A program made the translations under genes and the position numbers. Shown piece after piece: positions 25,785 to 35,475 of a stretch of DNA of 50,586 bases (position 1 is the stretch's first letter; every line of letters starts with the position of its first letter). The DNA is from Cyanobacteria bacterium FACHB-DQ100. GTDB taxonomy: Bacteria; Cyanobacteriota; Cyanobacteriia; Leptolyngbyales; Leptolyngbyaceae. The notes beneath the pieces were generated by a model. The model had not been told where the DNA came from, did not search any database, and saw nothing but the letters and a program-made list of their open reading frames with translations. The DNA is taken from assembly GCA_014695195.1 (NCBI GenBank), contig JACJNW010000008.1, positions 1-50,586 on the forward strand, in the 5' to 3' direction.

Positions 25785-26654
25785 ATGAAACATCGAGAAG
25801 GAACTCTTGCCGGGTGGCAGGGGGTGAATCTCTATTATCAAAGTTGGCATCCTGACGAACCGAGTCAGGCAGTTGTAACGTTAGTTCATGGATTGGGTGG
25901 ACACAGTAATGTGTTTCAGACTGCGGTGGAGTATTTACTCCCTCAAGGCTATGAAGTCTATGCTTTCGATTTACGTGGGCATGGACGATCGGCGGAACAA
26001 CGAGGACATATCAATGCTTGGGCGGAGTTTCGAGAAGACTTACGCATCTTTCTGCGCTTTGTGCGATCGCAGCGTACAAGTTGCCCGCTCATTCTATGGG
26101 GACATAGCTTGGGGGGAACGATCGTGCTGGATTATGTCCTGCGCTCTCCCGACGAAATTCAAGGCTTGATTGTGACGGCTCCTGCATTGAGCAAAGTCAG
26201 CGTTTCTCGCACGAAACTCGCGATCGGGCGATTGATGTCGCGATTTGTGCCGAGATTTAGCTTACGGCTTGGGATTCACCACTATGTTGGATCACGCAAT
26301 CCAAAAGTCGTCGAAGCTTATCGACAAGACCCGTTGCGGCATGAGTATGGCAGCGCTCGACTTGCAACCGAGTATTTCTCAACGGTTCGCTGGATTTATC
26401 GTCATGCGTCTGAATTGAAAATTCCGCTGTTGATTCTGCATGGAAGTAGCGATCGGGTCACTTTGCCTGAAGGCAGTCGTCTCTTTTTCCAAGAGGTGAT
26501 TTTTCCAGATAAAGAACATCGGGAATATCCGGGGAGTTATCACGATCTATTCGTGGATACGGACTATGAACTGGTGTTTTTAGATCTCGAAAACTGGTTG
26601 AAGCGGCATTTGATTGGGGCAAAGACCTGTCAGCCGTTTTTAACTGAAGCTTAA
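25785..26654 (+). CDS. Alpha/beta hydrolase, monoacylglycerol lipase-like
   Basis: A 289-residue hydrolase of the Hydrolase_4 (monoacylglycerol lipase) type. The oxyanion region is VTLVHGLGGHSNVFQ, the nucleophile elbow GHSLGG has Ser at about residue 108, an acid is available in LHGSSDRVTLPEGS, and the catalytic His is in YPGSYHDLFVD. No signal peptide is seen, so it acts in the cytosol or at the membrane face. AAGGATT precedes the ATG. It is the first of five close genes (gap 47 bases to the next) that otherwise encode fatty-acid activation and beta-oxidation. A role in releasing fatty acids from glycerides therefore fits both family and context. Confidence 0.86.
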   Translation: MKHREGTLAGWQGVNLYYQSWHPDEPSQAVVTLVHGLGGHSNVFQTAVEYLLPQGYEVYAFDLRGHGRSAEQRGHINAWAEFREDLRIFLRFVRSQRTSCPLILWGHSLGGTIVLDYVLRSPDEIQGLIVTAPALSKVSVSRTKLAIGRLMSRFVPRFSLRLGIHHYVGSRNPKVVEAYRQDPLRHEYGSARLATEYFSTVRWIYRHASELKIPLLILHGSSDRVTLPEGSRLFFQEVIFPDKEHREYPGSYHDLFVDTDYELVFLDLENWLKRHLIGAKTCQPFLTEA

Positions 26655-26701
26655 GCGTGATTCACTGATGGAGGAGAAGAATTGTTTTCTTCTTGGAGAC
26701 G

Positions 26702-28555
26702 ATGATTGATGCTGAGAAACTTAATCCAGAAACCGCTCTGTTAGGACATACTTTACCATCATTGTTATCAGATGCCTGCAATCTGCGCCCGAATGCAACT
26801 GCCTTAAATCAATGGACAGATGCAGGATGGCGATCGCTCTCGAATCGAGCTTTTCAGATGCAGGCGGAATCTTTAGCGCTGGGCTTGCTCGATCTCGGAT
26901 TGGAGCGGGACGATCGAGTGGCGTTGTTAATGTCGAGTGATGTGAACTTTGCGATCGCAGATATGGCATGTGCGATCGCCGGATTGATTGATGTCCCGAT
27001 TGATCTGACTCAAACCCCGGAAACGATTGTTTTAATTTTGAAACAAAGCGGCTCAAAGGCGTTGATCGTTTCAAATCTAGATTTGCTTCAGCAGGTGATA
27101 CCTTACCTTGATCCGCTGAAATATATTCTTTTAGCTGAAGTTCCCGAAGGCTGGCGATCCAATGATCCACAGCGCCTCTACTCGTTTGATCAAATCAGTT
27201 GCGTGACGCATTCGATCGATCGAGTCAATGCACTGTATCGATTGCTTTCTCCCCAAGACTTAGCAACGATCGTGTATGTCCCTGGAGCCGATGGAGAATG
27301 GCTCGGAGTCATGCTCACGCATGAAAGCCTTGCTGGAAACGCCTTGGCTGCGTTCGCAGCTTTATCGCGGCTGCAATGGGGAACAGCAGAAATTTCTCTT
27401 TCATTTCTGCCTCTAACTCATGTGTTCGCTCGATGCCTGATTTATGGTCATTTTTACTATGGACATACAATTTATTTCTCGACTGCCAATCGCGTGTTTA
27501 AACATCTGCAAGAAGTCAAGCCGACGATTCTGGCAACTGTTCCTTTATTGCTAGAGCGGCTTTATAGCAAAACGTTGGAACAGTCGGAGAAATTGACTTC
27601 TAAGCGGGAACGAATTGCATTTAAGCTGGCATTGCAGCTAGCAAAACGACATCAGCTTGGACAGTCAAGAATTGATCCGCTCTTGCAGAAATTTGTAGCT
27701 CGGTTTGGGTTTTCACGGTGGCGATCGCTGTTTGGAAATCGATTAAAGTATGTGCTTTGTGGTGGGGCAGCGTTGAAGCCAGAGCTAGCGACCGTGTTTG
27801 CGGCAGCGGGCATTGATATCTATCAGGGGTATGGGTTGACACAGGCAAGTGCAGTCGTGAGTTGTAATCGCGATCGTGCGAATCGTGCTGGAACAGTCGG
27901 GAAAGTGATTCAAGGCGTGGAAGTCGCGATCGCGCCTGATCACGAGATTCTAGTGCGGGGAGCTTATCTGATGCGCGGGTATTATCAAAATCCCAAAGCA
28001 ACTGAAGCAGCGATCGATCCTGAAGGTTGGCTACATACGGGAGATTTAGGAACGTTGTCAACCGATGGATTTTTGCAAGTGACTGGACAGAAAAAAGCGC
28101 TGTTTAAGTTAGCGAATGGAAAGTATGTTGCACCGCATCCGATCCAGGCACGATTAAAACGATCGCCGTTGGTGAAAGATGCGATCGTGGTTGGAGCAGG
28201 ACAAAAGGTGTGTGGAGCGCTAATTGTTCCAAACATTGAAGCATTGCAGCATCAGAAATTAGTAGGCGATCCAGCAACATTACTTAAGCATCCTTGTGTG
28301 CAGCGATTGATGGGCGCAACCGTCGATGAAGCGAACTGTCATCAGCCTTATTGGGCAGCCGTGAAGCGGTTTCGATTAATCAGTGATGCGACGAATTTAA
28401 CTGAACTGACCAAAGAAACTCGATTGTTGTACAGTGAAGATAAGACTCAAGACGCTTCAGACTTCAATCTTCAAGAGTTAGACTGTCCGATCCTTGCGGT
28501 TGAAGCTTGTCCAACCTTTGCTCGATCGCTGAATCCTCGATTTACAACCTCTTAA
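26702..28555 (+). CDS. Acyl-CoA synthetase-like protein with altered ATP-binding motifs
   Basis: A 617-residue member of the AMP-forming long-chain acyl-CoA synthetase family. Hallmarks present include LPLTHVFARC, GGAALKPELATVF, LHTGDLG and the C-terminal hinge TGQKKALFKLANGKYVAP with the catalytic Lys. Two motifs are unusual. The phosphate loop, normally TSGTTGxPKGV, reads VPGADGEWLGVMLTH at about residue 190 and lacks both the hydroxyl residues and the Lys. The YGxTE motif reads YGLTQAS. It may still bind acyl-AMP or act with changed kinetics, or it may be non-catalytic. The ATG at 26702 is chosen; a TTG at 26693 is possible. It lies between the lipase and the FadN-like gene, where an activating enzyme for beta-oxidation is expected. 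Confidence 0.85.
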   Translation: MIDAEKLNPETALLGHTLPSLLSDACNLRPNATALNQWTDAGWRSLSNRAFQMQAESLALGLLDLGLERDDRVALLMSSDVNFAIADMACAIAGLIDVPIDLTQTPETIVLILKQSGSKALIVSNLDLLQQVIPYLDPLKYILLAEVPEGWRSNDPQRLYSFDQISCVTHSIDRVNALYRLLSPQDLATIVYVPGADGEWLGVMLTHESLAGNALAAFAALSRLQWGTAEISLSFLPLTHVFARCLIYGHFYYGHTIYFSTANRVFKHLQEVKPTILATVPLLLERLYSKTLEQSEKLTSKRERIAFKLALQLAKRHQLGQSRIDPLLQKFVARFGFSRWRSLFGNRLKYVLCGGAALKPELATVFAAAGIDIYQGYGLTQASAVVSCNRDRANRAGTVGKVIQGVEVAIAPDHEILVRGAYLMRGYYQNPKATEAAIDPEGWLHTGDLGTLSTDGFLQVTGQKKALFKLANGKYVAPHPIQARLKRSPLVKDAIVVGAGQKVCGALIVPNIEALQHQKLVGDPATLLKHPCVQRLMGATVDEANCHQPYWAAVKRFRLISDATNLTELTKETRLLYSEDKTQDASDFNLQELDCPILAVEACPTFARSLNPRFTTS

Positions 28556-28574
28556 TCGGGAGGATTTTAATCTT

Positions 28575-30821
28575 ATGTTTCAACCATTCCGAACAGTCGC
28601 AGTATTAGGCGCAGGTGTGATGGGAAGTCAGATCGCAGCACATCTGGCAAATATTGGATTATCTGTGCATCTTTTAGACATTGCTGCTCCAACTGGAGCG
28701 AAAAATGATGTCGTTGAAGGTGCATTTAAAAAGGCATTGAAACTATCACCACCGATTTTATTTACGGAAAAGACTGCAAGAAAAATTACGCTGGGTAACT
28801 TTGATGAGCATTTCGATCGACTTCGTTCGGTTGATTGGATCATCGAAGCCGTGATCGAGGATTTGCAGATCAAGCAACAGTTAATGGAACGCTTAGAATC
28901 AATTATTCAGCCTGAAACGATCGTTTCGACAAATACCAGTGGATTGCCGATTCGCTGGATTGCTAAAGGACGCTCAGAAGCATTTCGCAAGCGATTTTTA
29001 GGAACCCACTTCTTTAATCCACCGCGCTATCTAAAACTGCTAGAACTGATTCCAACTCAAGACACGGATGCGGCAGTCCTCGATCGCATGAAATGGTTTG
29101 CTGAGTTGTACTTAGGAAAAGGCGTGGTGATTGCCAAAGATACACCGAACTTTATTGCGAATCGGATTGGCATCTTTGTCACGCTATTGGGATTGAAGGC
29201 TTGGACTGAGCAGGGTTATTCGATCGAAGAAATCGACACGTTAACCGGAACCCTGATTGGTAGACCTAAATCAGCCACATTTCGGACAGCAGATTTAGTT
29301 GGGCTAGATACCTTAGTCGCAGTTGCCGATCATCTCTACCAAGCTGCACCGAAGGATGAGCATCGCGAGATGTTCCGTGTGCCGGATGTGTTGAGAAAAA
29401 TGGTTGCAACTGGGACATTAGGCGCGAAAAGTGGACAGGGATTTTATAAAAAGCAGCAGGGACAGATTTTATCGATCAATCCAAAGACGTTTGCTTATGA
29501 ACCTGCTCAGCCTTTGAACTTGGGTGAATTGGATCAGATTAACGCTTTACCTTTGCACGATCGCATCCGCAGGCTTTACACCAGTCCAGGACGCGCTGGA
29601 GACTTCTTCCGACAAAGCACATTAGAGATGCTGAACTATGGCGCACATCGGATTCCTGAGATTGCCGATGATCCGCATGAAGTCGATCGAGCCATGCGCT
29701 GGGGGTTTGGTTGGGAGATTGGGCTGTTTGAACTTTGGGATTTACTTGGATTTGAAACGGTGTTAGCAGATATGCAAGCTGCACAAATGACAGTGCCTGA
29801 TTGGGTTAAACACTCTTTTTATCCAAACGTTGTGATTGAGGAGAAACAACCCGTTTGGCAGAATGCGGAAGCTGCTTTGTTAGACATGGGCGATCAAGTG
29901 CTATTGTACGAATTTCGATCGAAAGGAAATACACTAAGCAACAAAGTGCTCGAAGGCTTTGCAGTGGCGCTATCAATGCTAGAGACTACCGACTACAAAG
30001 GATTGGTGATCGGGAACAATAGCGATCATTTCTCAGGCGGAGCAAATCTCGTAGAGATGGCAACGATCGCACAAACCGGAAACTGGAGCGCGATCGAGAC
30101 TTTAATCTCAGAGTTTCAAGCATTGCTTCAGCGAATTCACTACTCGCCGAAGCCGATTGTTGCAGCAATTCAGGGGCGCGTGTTAGGAGGTGGATGTGAG
30201 TTAGTTATGGCTTGCCCGAAAGTCGTTGCAGCGGCTGAAACCTACATTGGACTGGTGGAAGTTGGAGTGGGATTGATTCCGGGGGCGGGGGGACTGATGC
30301 GAATGGTGAGTCGAGCCGCAGAACGGTCTGCAACAGAAACGCCAAGCCAGGTTTTACCTTTTTTGAGAACTGCGTTTGAAACGATCGCTACAGCTAAAGT
30401 TTCCACCAGTGCCGCAGAAGCACAAATGCTAGGTTTCTTGCCGTGTGATGCGCAAATTTTGATCAATGGAGAACATCGATTAGAAGTTGCAAAAGCAGAA
30501 GTCTTACATCTTGATCGTATTGGCTATGTTCCACCTGCTCAGAACTGTTCAATTTTCGTACTTGGACAAGCCGGACGAGCCGCATTAGAACATACGGCCT
30601 ATGTGTTTGAACAAGCTGGATATGCGAGTGAATACGATCGCTATTTAGCCTCTCGACTAGCGTTTGTGATGACAGGCGGAGAACTAACTGCACCTGCCTT
30701 TGTGTCTGAGGATTATCTATTACAACTCGAACGTGAATCATTTGTGCCGCTGCTTCATCAGGCAAAAACTCAGGCACGAATTGCACATTTGCTCAAAACG
30801 AAAAAGCCGCTCCGCAATTGA
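28575..30821 (+). CDS. fadN: 3-hydroxyacyl-CoA dehydrogenase / enoyl-CoA hydratase (FadN-like)
   Basis: A 748-residue two-activity enzyme that hydrates enoyl-CoA and oxidises 3-hydroxyacyl-CoA. The dehydrogenase comes first: VAVLGAGVMGSQIAAHLANI binds NAD, GTHFFNPPRYLKLLELIP and KDTPNFIANRIG form the active site, and LGAKSGQGFY closes the helical domain. The crotonase part follows from about residue 435, with HFSGGANLVEMA (oxyanion loop), GGGCELVMAC and LVEVGVGLIPGAGG; both catalytic Glu positions are present. This order (dehydrogenase then hydratase) is that of Bacillus FadN and opposite to E. coli FadB. It starts 19 bases after the synthetase gene with GGGAGG as ribosome site, and its stop precedes the thiolase by 10 bases. 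Confidence 0.92.
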   Translation: MFQPFRTVAVLGAGVMGSQIAAHLANIGLSVHLLDIAAPTGAKNDVVEGAFKKALKLSPPILFTEKTARKITLGNFDEHFDRLRSVDWIIEAVIEDLQIKQQLMERLESIIQPETIVSTNTSGLPIRWIAKGRSEAFRKRFLGTHFFNPPRYLKLLELIPTQDTDAAVLDRMKWFAELYLGKGVVIAKDTPNFIANRIGIFVTLLGLKAWTEQGYSIEEIDTLTGTLIGRPKSATFRTADLVGLDTLVAVADHLYQAAPKDEHREMFRVPDVLRKMVATGTLGAKSGQGFYKKQQGQILSINPKTFAYEPAQPLNLGELDQINALPLHDRIRRLYTSPGRAGDFFRQSTLEMLNYGAHRIPEIADDPHEVDRAMRWGFGWEIGLFELWDLLGFETVLADMQAAQMTVPDWVKHSFYPNVVIEEKQPVWQNAEAALLDMGDQVLLYEFRSKGNTLSNKVLEGFAVALSMLETTDYKGLVIGNNSDHFSGGANLVEMATIAQTGNWSAIETLISEFQALLQRIHYSPKPIVAAIQGRVLGGGCELVMACPKVVAAAETYIGLVEVGVGLIPGAGGLMRMVSRAAERSATETPSQVLPFLRTAFETIATAKVSTSAAEAQMLGFLPCDAQILINGEHRLEVAKAEVLHLDRIGYVPPAQNCSIFVLGQAGRAALEHTAYVFEQAGYASEYDRYLASRLAFVMTGGELTAPAFVSEDYLLQLERESFVPLLHQAKTQARIAHLLKTKKPLRN

Positions 30822-30831
30822 GGAGAACATT

Positions 30832-32007
30832 ATGCAACCTGCTTATATTGTTAGTAGTGTAAGAACTGCGATCGCTAAAGCACCCCGCGGAAAGCTGCGG
30901 AACATGCGATCCGATGACTTGGGCGCGATCGTACTCAAAGCCGCACTCGAAACAGTTCCTGATCTCGATCTCAATCAGATTGAAGATGTGGTTTTTGGGT
31001 GTGCCTTTCCCGAAGCAGAACAAGGATTCAATTTAGGGCGAGTGATTGCTCAACGGGCTGGATTACCTGACTCTGTAGCAGGAGCAACCGTAAATCGATT
31101 TTGTGCATCGGGACTGCAAGCGATCGCACTGGCACATCAAGCAATTGTGACCGAACAAGCAGCGGTAATGGTTGCGGGTGGTGCAGAGTCGATGAGCTTA
31201 ATTCCGATGGGCGGGCATGATTTGTTGCCGAATCCAGCTTTAATGTCAGAGCTACCTGAAGTGTATTGCACTATGGGAGCGACAGCAGAAAACGTCAGAC
31301 AGCAGTATGATGTTTCTCGCGCCGATCAAGATGCGTTTGCACTGCGATCGCATCAACGCGCCATTCAAGCAACCCAAACAGGGCGATTTCACGATGAGTT
31401 GATTCCGGTTCCCATTCACGAAACGATTTATCAGGATGGTAAGCCTGAAGTTGTGGAAAGTATTCTGCAAACCGATGAAGGACCGAGACCAGATACTAGT
31501 CTAGAAGCGCTCTTAAAGTTACCTGCGGTGTTTCGGGTAGAAGGAACAGTCACAGCCGGAAACTCTTCTCAAACTTCGGATGGTGCAGCAGCGACGATTT
31601 TAGTCAGTGAAGCGAAGCTGAAAGAATTCAAGCTTCAGCCTTTAGGACGAATGTTAGGATTTGCTGTTGCAGGTGTCCCGCCTGAAGTCATGGGCATGGG
31701 GCCGGTCTTGGCGATTCCTAAGGTTTTACAGCAAGTCGGTCTGGGACTAGAAGACATCGGATTGATTGAGTTAAACGAAGCATTTGCCGCACAATCCTTA
31801 GCCGTGATTCGCAAGTTAGGGCTGAATGAGGAGATTGTGAATGTGAATGGAGGTGCGATCGCATTAGGACATCCTTTGGGATGTACGGGAGCGAGGGTGA
31901 CAGCAACCTTACTACATGAGATGAAACGCCGAGGTGTTCGTTACGGATTGGCTTCGATGTGTGTCGGTGGTGGAATGGGCGCGGCGGCAGTATTTGAAAG
32001 TCTGTAG
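30832..32007 (+). CDS. fadA: Acetyl-CoA acyltransferase (thiolase)
   Basis: A 391-residue degradative-type thiolase that cleaves 3-ketoacyl-CoA with CoA. The nucleophile is Cys91 in [13 protein letters not shown]. The catalytic His is in [13 protein letters not shown] and the second Cys in [22 protein letters not shown] and [12 protein letters not shown] are further signatures. The start is the ATG at 30832, with GAGGAG immediately after the previous stop; the open frame extends further upstream inside the FadN-like gene and is rejected. Together with the FadN-like enzyme it forms the usual trifunctional set, and it is followed 24 bases later by the acyl-CoA dehydrogenase gene. Confidence 0.94.
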   Translation: MQPAYIVSSVRTAIAKAPRGKLRNMRSDDLGAIVLKAALETVPDLDLNQIEDVVFGCAFPEAEQGFNLGRVIAQRAGLPDSVAGATVNRFCASGLQAIALAHQAIVTEQAAVMVAGGAESMSLIPMGGHDLLPNPALMSELPEVYCTMGATAENVRQQYDVSRADQDAFALRSHQRAIQATQTGRFHDELIPVPIHETIYQDGKPEVVESILQTDEGPRPDTSLEALLKLPAVFRVEGTVTAGNSSQTSDGAAATILVSEAKLKEFKLQPLGRMLGFAVAGVPPEVMGMGPVLAIPKVLQQVGLGLEDIGLIELNEAFAAQSLAVIRKLGLNEEIVNVNGGAIALGHPLGCTGARVTATLLHEMKRRGVRYGLASMCVGGGMGAAAVFESL

Positions 32008-32031
32008 CGCCTCTGATTCGGAGAATAAACT

Positions 32032-34476
32032 ATGCTTCTCTTACAATTTGCACTCCTGATTGTCTTGCTACTGACGCTCGGATTTATCGGTGTGCCGCTT
32101 TGGATGTGGTTAGGATATGGCGCGATCGCGCTTTTTATCTTCAATGCATCACTCTGGCTCTGGGGCATTTATGCTGCGATCGGGCTAATTCTAGCAGTGC
32201 CTCAAATTCGGCGACGAGTGCTAACAACACCAATCATGAAAGTAATGCGTGTCCCTAAAATTTCGGACACGGAGCGTGCCGCGATCGAGGCTGGAACCGT
32301 CTGGATCGAAAGAGAATTCTTTTCAGGTGCGCCGGATTTTGAACGCATGAATCAGGCTATCTATCCTGAAGTCACACCCGAATTGCAGACATTCTTGGAT
32401 ACGCACGTTGAGCAAGTTTGTCAAATGGCAACAGATTGGGACATTCATCAGCGCAAGGATTTACCTGTCGCAGTGTGGGACTATCTCAAGCAGGAGCGAT
32501 TCTTTGGCATGATGATCCCGATCGAATATGGCGGCTTGGGATTCTCGAACTTTGCCTATAGCAGTGTGATGGCAAAACTTGCTTCTCGATCGTTTATCTA
32601 TACTGCGACTGTTGGTGTCACGAACTCTCTCGGTCCCGCTAAGCTATTGCTCAATTATGGAACTTCAGCCCAAAAAGATTACTACCTCCCTCGACTTGCA
32701 AAGGGTGACGAAATTCCTTGTTTTGCTTTAACCGAACCCACTGCGGGATCAGATGCCGCAAGTATCACCGCTAAAGGCATTGTATTTCGAGGAGATGAGG
32801 GTCAACTGTGGGTGCGATTGAACTTCCGCAAGCGTTATATTACCTTGGGCACGATCGCAACTTTAATCGGACTCGCCTTTAAGCTCTATGACCCAGACAA
32901 TCTACTCGGCAAAGGGGAAGAGGTCGGAATTACCTGCATTCTGATTCCAGCGAATACAGAGGGCATGATTCTAGGAAAACGACACGATCCGATGGGAGTT
33001 CCGTTCTACAATTCCCCGGTTGAAGGTCGAGATGTGATTGTTTCAACTGATCAAATCATTGGAGGTGTAGAGCAAGCTGGACAAGGTTGGAAGATGCTTA
33101 TGCAAACCTTAGCGGCAGGGCGAGGCATTAGCTTTCCGGCAAGCTGTACGGGAGTTGCGAAGTTAGTTGCTCGTGTCACAGGTGATTATGCCAAAGTCAG
33201 ACAGCAATTTGGTCGATCAATTGGTCAATTTGAAGGCATCGAAGAACCGCTCGCGAGAATTGGCGGACTGACTTATCTACTAGATGCGACTCGAATCTAT
33301 ACAGCGGGTGCGGTTGATGCGGGTGAAAAACCAGCGGTTGTTTCTGCGATCGCGAAGTATCAATTCACCGAAATCACGCGCAAATTAGTCAACGACGGCA
33401 TGGACATTCTTGGCGGCTCAGGTATTTGTCGCGGGTCAAGAAATCTCCTAGCAAACTTCTACACTGCGATGCCGATTCCGATCACAGTCGAAGGCTCGAA
33501 CATTCTCACGCGCACCTTGATGATCTTTGGACAAGGTGTGATTCGCTGTCATCCTTATCTCTATGCGGAAGTGATAGCAATTGAAGCGGGAGATGCGATC
33601 TCATTTGATCAAGTCTTGTGGAAACACATTGGTTCGATCGTTCGGAATAAAGTTCGATCAATTCTACTCAGTTTATCTCGTGGCTATCTTGCTCTAGTAC
33701 CAGGAACCAAATTCACAAAGCGCTACTATCAAAAGCTGGCTTGGTCTTCTGCCATGTTTGCATTTCTCACTGATCTCTTATTAGTCGGTTTGGGGGGTAC
33801 GCTCAAACGCCATGAGAAACTGACCGGAAGACTTGCGGATTGGCTATCTTGGATGTATCTCAGCATGGCAACATTAAGACGATTTGCAGCCGAAGGAGAG
33901 CAGCCAGCAGATTTGATCTTTGTACAATGGGCAATGAACTATAGCTTTGCTCAAATGCAACAAGCTTTAGAAGGGATTCTAGCGAACTTGCCAATTCCGA
34001 CGATCGCCCGATCAATTCTCCTGAGCTTCGTTAGAATCAATCCGCTCAGCACCATTCCGACTGATACACTCGGAAGTCAAGTTGCACAAGCATTACAAAC
34101 GACCGGAGAAAGTCGTGACCGGCTCACGGCTGGCGTTTACATTCCCACGCATTCTGATGAAGCATTGGGACGATTAGAGCAAGCATTTCAGCTTTGTGAG
34201 CAGGCTGAAGCCGTGATCAAGAAGGTCAAGCAAGCAAGCCGCTCAGGACAGTTCCCCCAAGAAAAAGGAGAAACATTAGTCGAGACAGCGCTGAAAATCG
34301 GAGTGATCACGCAAGCAGAAGCAGACTTAATGCGTTTGGCAGAATCTGCACGATTCGATGCCATTCAGGTTGATGCTTTTACCCTGCCGGAATATCAGGG
34401 AAATGGCGCAGCATTCGCAAGCAGTTTCTCTTCGCACGTGAAGACCGCAGATTCCGCTAAACTCTCACTCACGTAA
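32032..34476 (+). CDS. fadE: Acyl-CoA dehydrogenase, FadE type
   Basis: An 814-residue protein, the same length as E. coli FadE. It begins with hydrophobic segments (LLLQFALLIVLLLTLGFIG, IALFIFNASLWLWGIYAAIG) that anchor it in the membrane. The flavoprotein core has MIPIEYGGLGFS, LTEPTAGSDAASI, YNSPVEGRDVIVS, GRGISFPASCTG and ILGGSGICRGSRN. A long C-terminal extension of the DUF1974 kind follows (VPGTKFTKRYYQKL to the end). It does the first oxidation of acyl-CoA and passes electrons via ETF or directly to the respiratory chain; no ETF genes are in this window. It is the last gene of the operon and converges on the membrane-protein gene, 9 bases apart. A decayed copy of its 3' end lies at 35331-35475. 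Confidence 0.94.
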   Translation: MLLLQFALLIVLLLTLGFIGVPLWMWLGYGAIALFIFNASLWLWGIYAAIGLILAVPQIRRRVLTTPIMKVMRVPKISDTERAAIEAGTVWIEREFFSGAPDFERMNQAIYPEVTPELQTFLDTHVEQVCQMATDWDIHQRKDLPVAVWDYLKQERFFGMMIPIEYGGLGFSNFAYSSVMAKLASRSFIYTATVGVTNSLGPAKLLLNYGTSAQKDYYLPRLAKGDEIPCFALTEPTAGSDAASITAKGIVFRGDEGQLWVRLNFRKRYITLGTIATLIGLAFKLYDPDNLLGKGEEVGITCILIPANTEGMILGKRHDPMGVPFYNSPVEGRDVIVSTDQIIGGVEQAGQGWKMLMQTLAAGRGISFPASCTGVAKLVARVTGDYAKVRQQFGRSIGQFEGIEEPLARIGGLTYLLDATRIYTAGAVDAGEKPAVVSAIAKYQFTEITRKLVNDGMDILGGSGICRGSRNLLANFYTAMPIPITVEGSNILTRTLMIFGQGVIRCHPYLYAEVIAIEAGDAISFDQVLWKHIGSIVRNKVRSILLSLSRGYLALVPGTKFTKRYYQKLAWSSAMFAFLTDLLLVGLGGTLKRHEKLTGRLADWLSWMYLSMATLRRFAAEGEQPADLIFVQWAMNYSFAQMQQALEGILANLPIPTIARSILLSFVRINPLSTIPTDTLGSQVAQALQTTGESRDRLTAGVYIPTHSDEALGRLEQAFQLCEQAEAVIKKVKQASRSGQFPQEKGETLVETALKIGVITQAEADLMRLAESARFDAIQVDAFTLPEYQGNGAAFASSFSSHVKTADSAKLSLT

Positions 34477-34485
34477 AGCTGCCGT

Positions 34486-35103
34486 TTAGCTCCTAAGGCG
34501 TTTAGGTTTTACCCAGGCTACATAGCCCAAAATCAAAAGTCCAATTGCAGAAGCAGGTCCCACAAACAGATGAAGTACTTGCTGACCGGTCGCGATCAAA
34601 GCAACGCCAAATCCCAGGGCAAACACATTGGAGAAGAGTAGAAACAAAAAGACTCGCCAATCTCGCATCACTACGTACCAGTTATAAACAAAGATGATTG
34701 TAGGAATGAGCGAAATGAGTAGCATGAGACTTTTGCTGTCGTTCACCCCATAGCTCAAAGGTACAGCAATCAGGCTAGCAATGAGTAGGACATCCAGGAG
34801 CCGAGATTTTCTCAGCCCTAGTGCAATCAGACATATTCCTGCTGTAGTAAATGTGTAGAACAGGTGGTTAAGCGGAGAAATGTGGCTTTTGTAGAGCCAG
34901 TCATCGCCAATGTGTTCAGCAATTTCGTAGGACGTAGAGATCGCAAAGCAGGCAAACCCGCAGTAGATCAGCGGTAGCGATCTCAACTTAACAACGGTTC
35001 TATAAAATTCGCTGCGTTGAGAAAAGATCCAAATATTGATGGCAGCCACCAAATAGATAAAAAAATGCGCCGCAATGATGGCGACTTTTAAGGCTGTGGA
35101 CAT
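34486..35103 (-). CDS. Multi-pass membrane protein, unknown
   Basis: A 205-residue protein from the ATG at 35103, which has AGGAGG nine bases upstream; the open frame begins further up at 35160, but that start lacks a ribosome site. About seven hydrophobic helices are visible, among them VAIIAAHFFIYLVAAINIWI, LPLIYCGFACFAISTSYEI, GICLIALGL, LLIASLIAVPLSYG, IIFVYNWYVVM, FLFLLFSNVFALGFGVALI and GLLILGYVAWV. A His/Tyr/Glu cluster (YEIAEHIGDDWLYKSHISPL) between helices 2 and 3 could face the membrane surface. Family not recognised. It is convergent with fadE, so it is not in that operon. Confidence 0.7.
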   Translation of the reverse strand: MSTALKVAIIAAHFFIYLVAAINIWIFSQRSEFYRTVVKLRSLPLIYCGFACFAISTSYEIAEHIGDDWLYKSHISPLNHLFYTFTTAGICLIALGLRKSRLLDVLLIASLIAVPLSYGVNDSKSLMLLISLIPTIIFVYNWYVVMRDWRVFLFLLFSNVFALGFGVALIATGQQVLHLFVGPASAIGLLILGYVAWVKPKRLRS

Positions 35104-35330
35104 GGGTTGGCCTCCTAACCTCGCAAAATTCTTCCAAAAATGCACATGATAAAGCCCCAACTAGAGATATTTACAAAAGGCTTCTGATAATCAGTGTGAA
35201 GAACAGTGATGTTCTGAGTTAATACAGCTAAAGCAGAGGAGATACAAAGCTATCCATCATTGTAAAGGACTTTTAGGAACCGCAAGATTAATTTATGCCC
35301 TTCCTTGAAGTTGGTATGTCACTATCGTTG

Positions 35331-35475
35331 CTCGGAGTGATAACGCAAGCAGAAGCAGACTTGCAGACTTAATGCGATCGGCAGAATCGGCGCGATTCGA
35401 TGGTATTTAGGTCAATGCTTTTACACTGCCGGAATATCAAGGAAATGGTGCAGCATTCGCAAGCGATTTCTCGCC
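35331..35475 (+). pseudogene. Remnant duplicate of the fadE 3' end
   Basis: This stretch is clearly homologous to about 34299-34433 of fadE: GTGATnACGCAAGCAGAAGC, CGATTCGATG, CCGGAATATCA and AAATGGnGCAGCATTCGCAA are shared. It differs by an 8-bp tandem duplication of GCAGACTT that shifts frame, an in-frame TAG and many point changes. Just downstream, 35474-35553 reads as a short hydrophobic peptide without a start (NLQIVGVAVLGIVLHLV), possibly another coding scrap. The rest of the 35104-35658 gap shows no gene. Confidence 0.8.

Noticed and set aside
30700-30831. Upstream extension of the thiolase frame
   Set aside because: It lies inside the FadN-like gene, and the ATG at 30832 has GAGGAG and matches thiolase starts.
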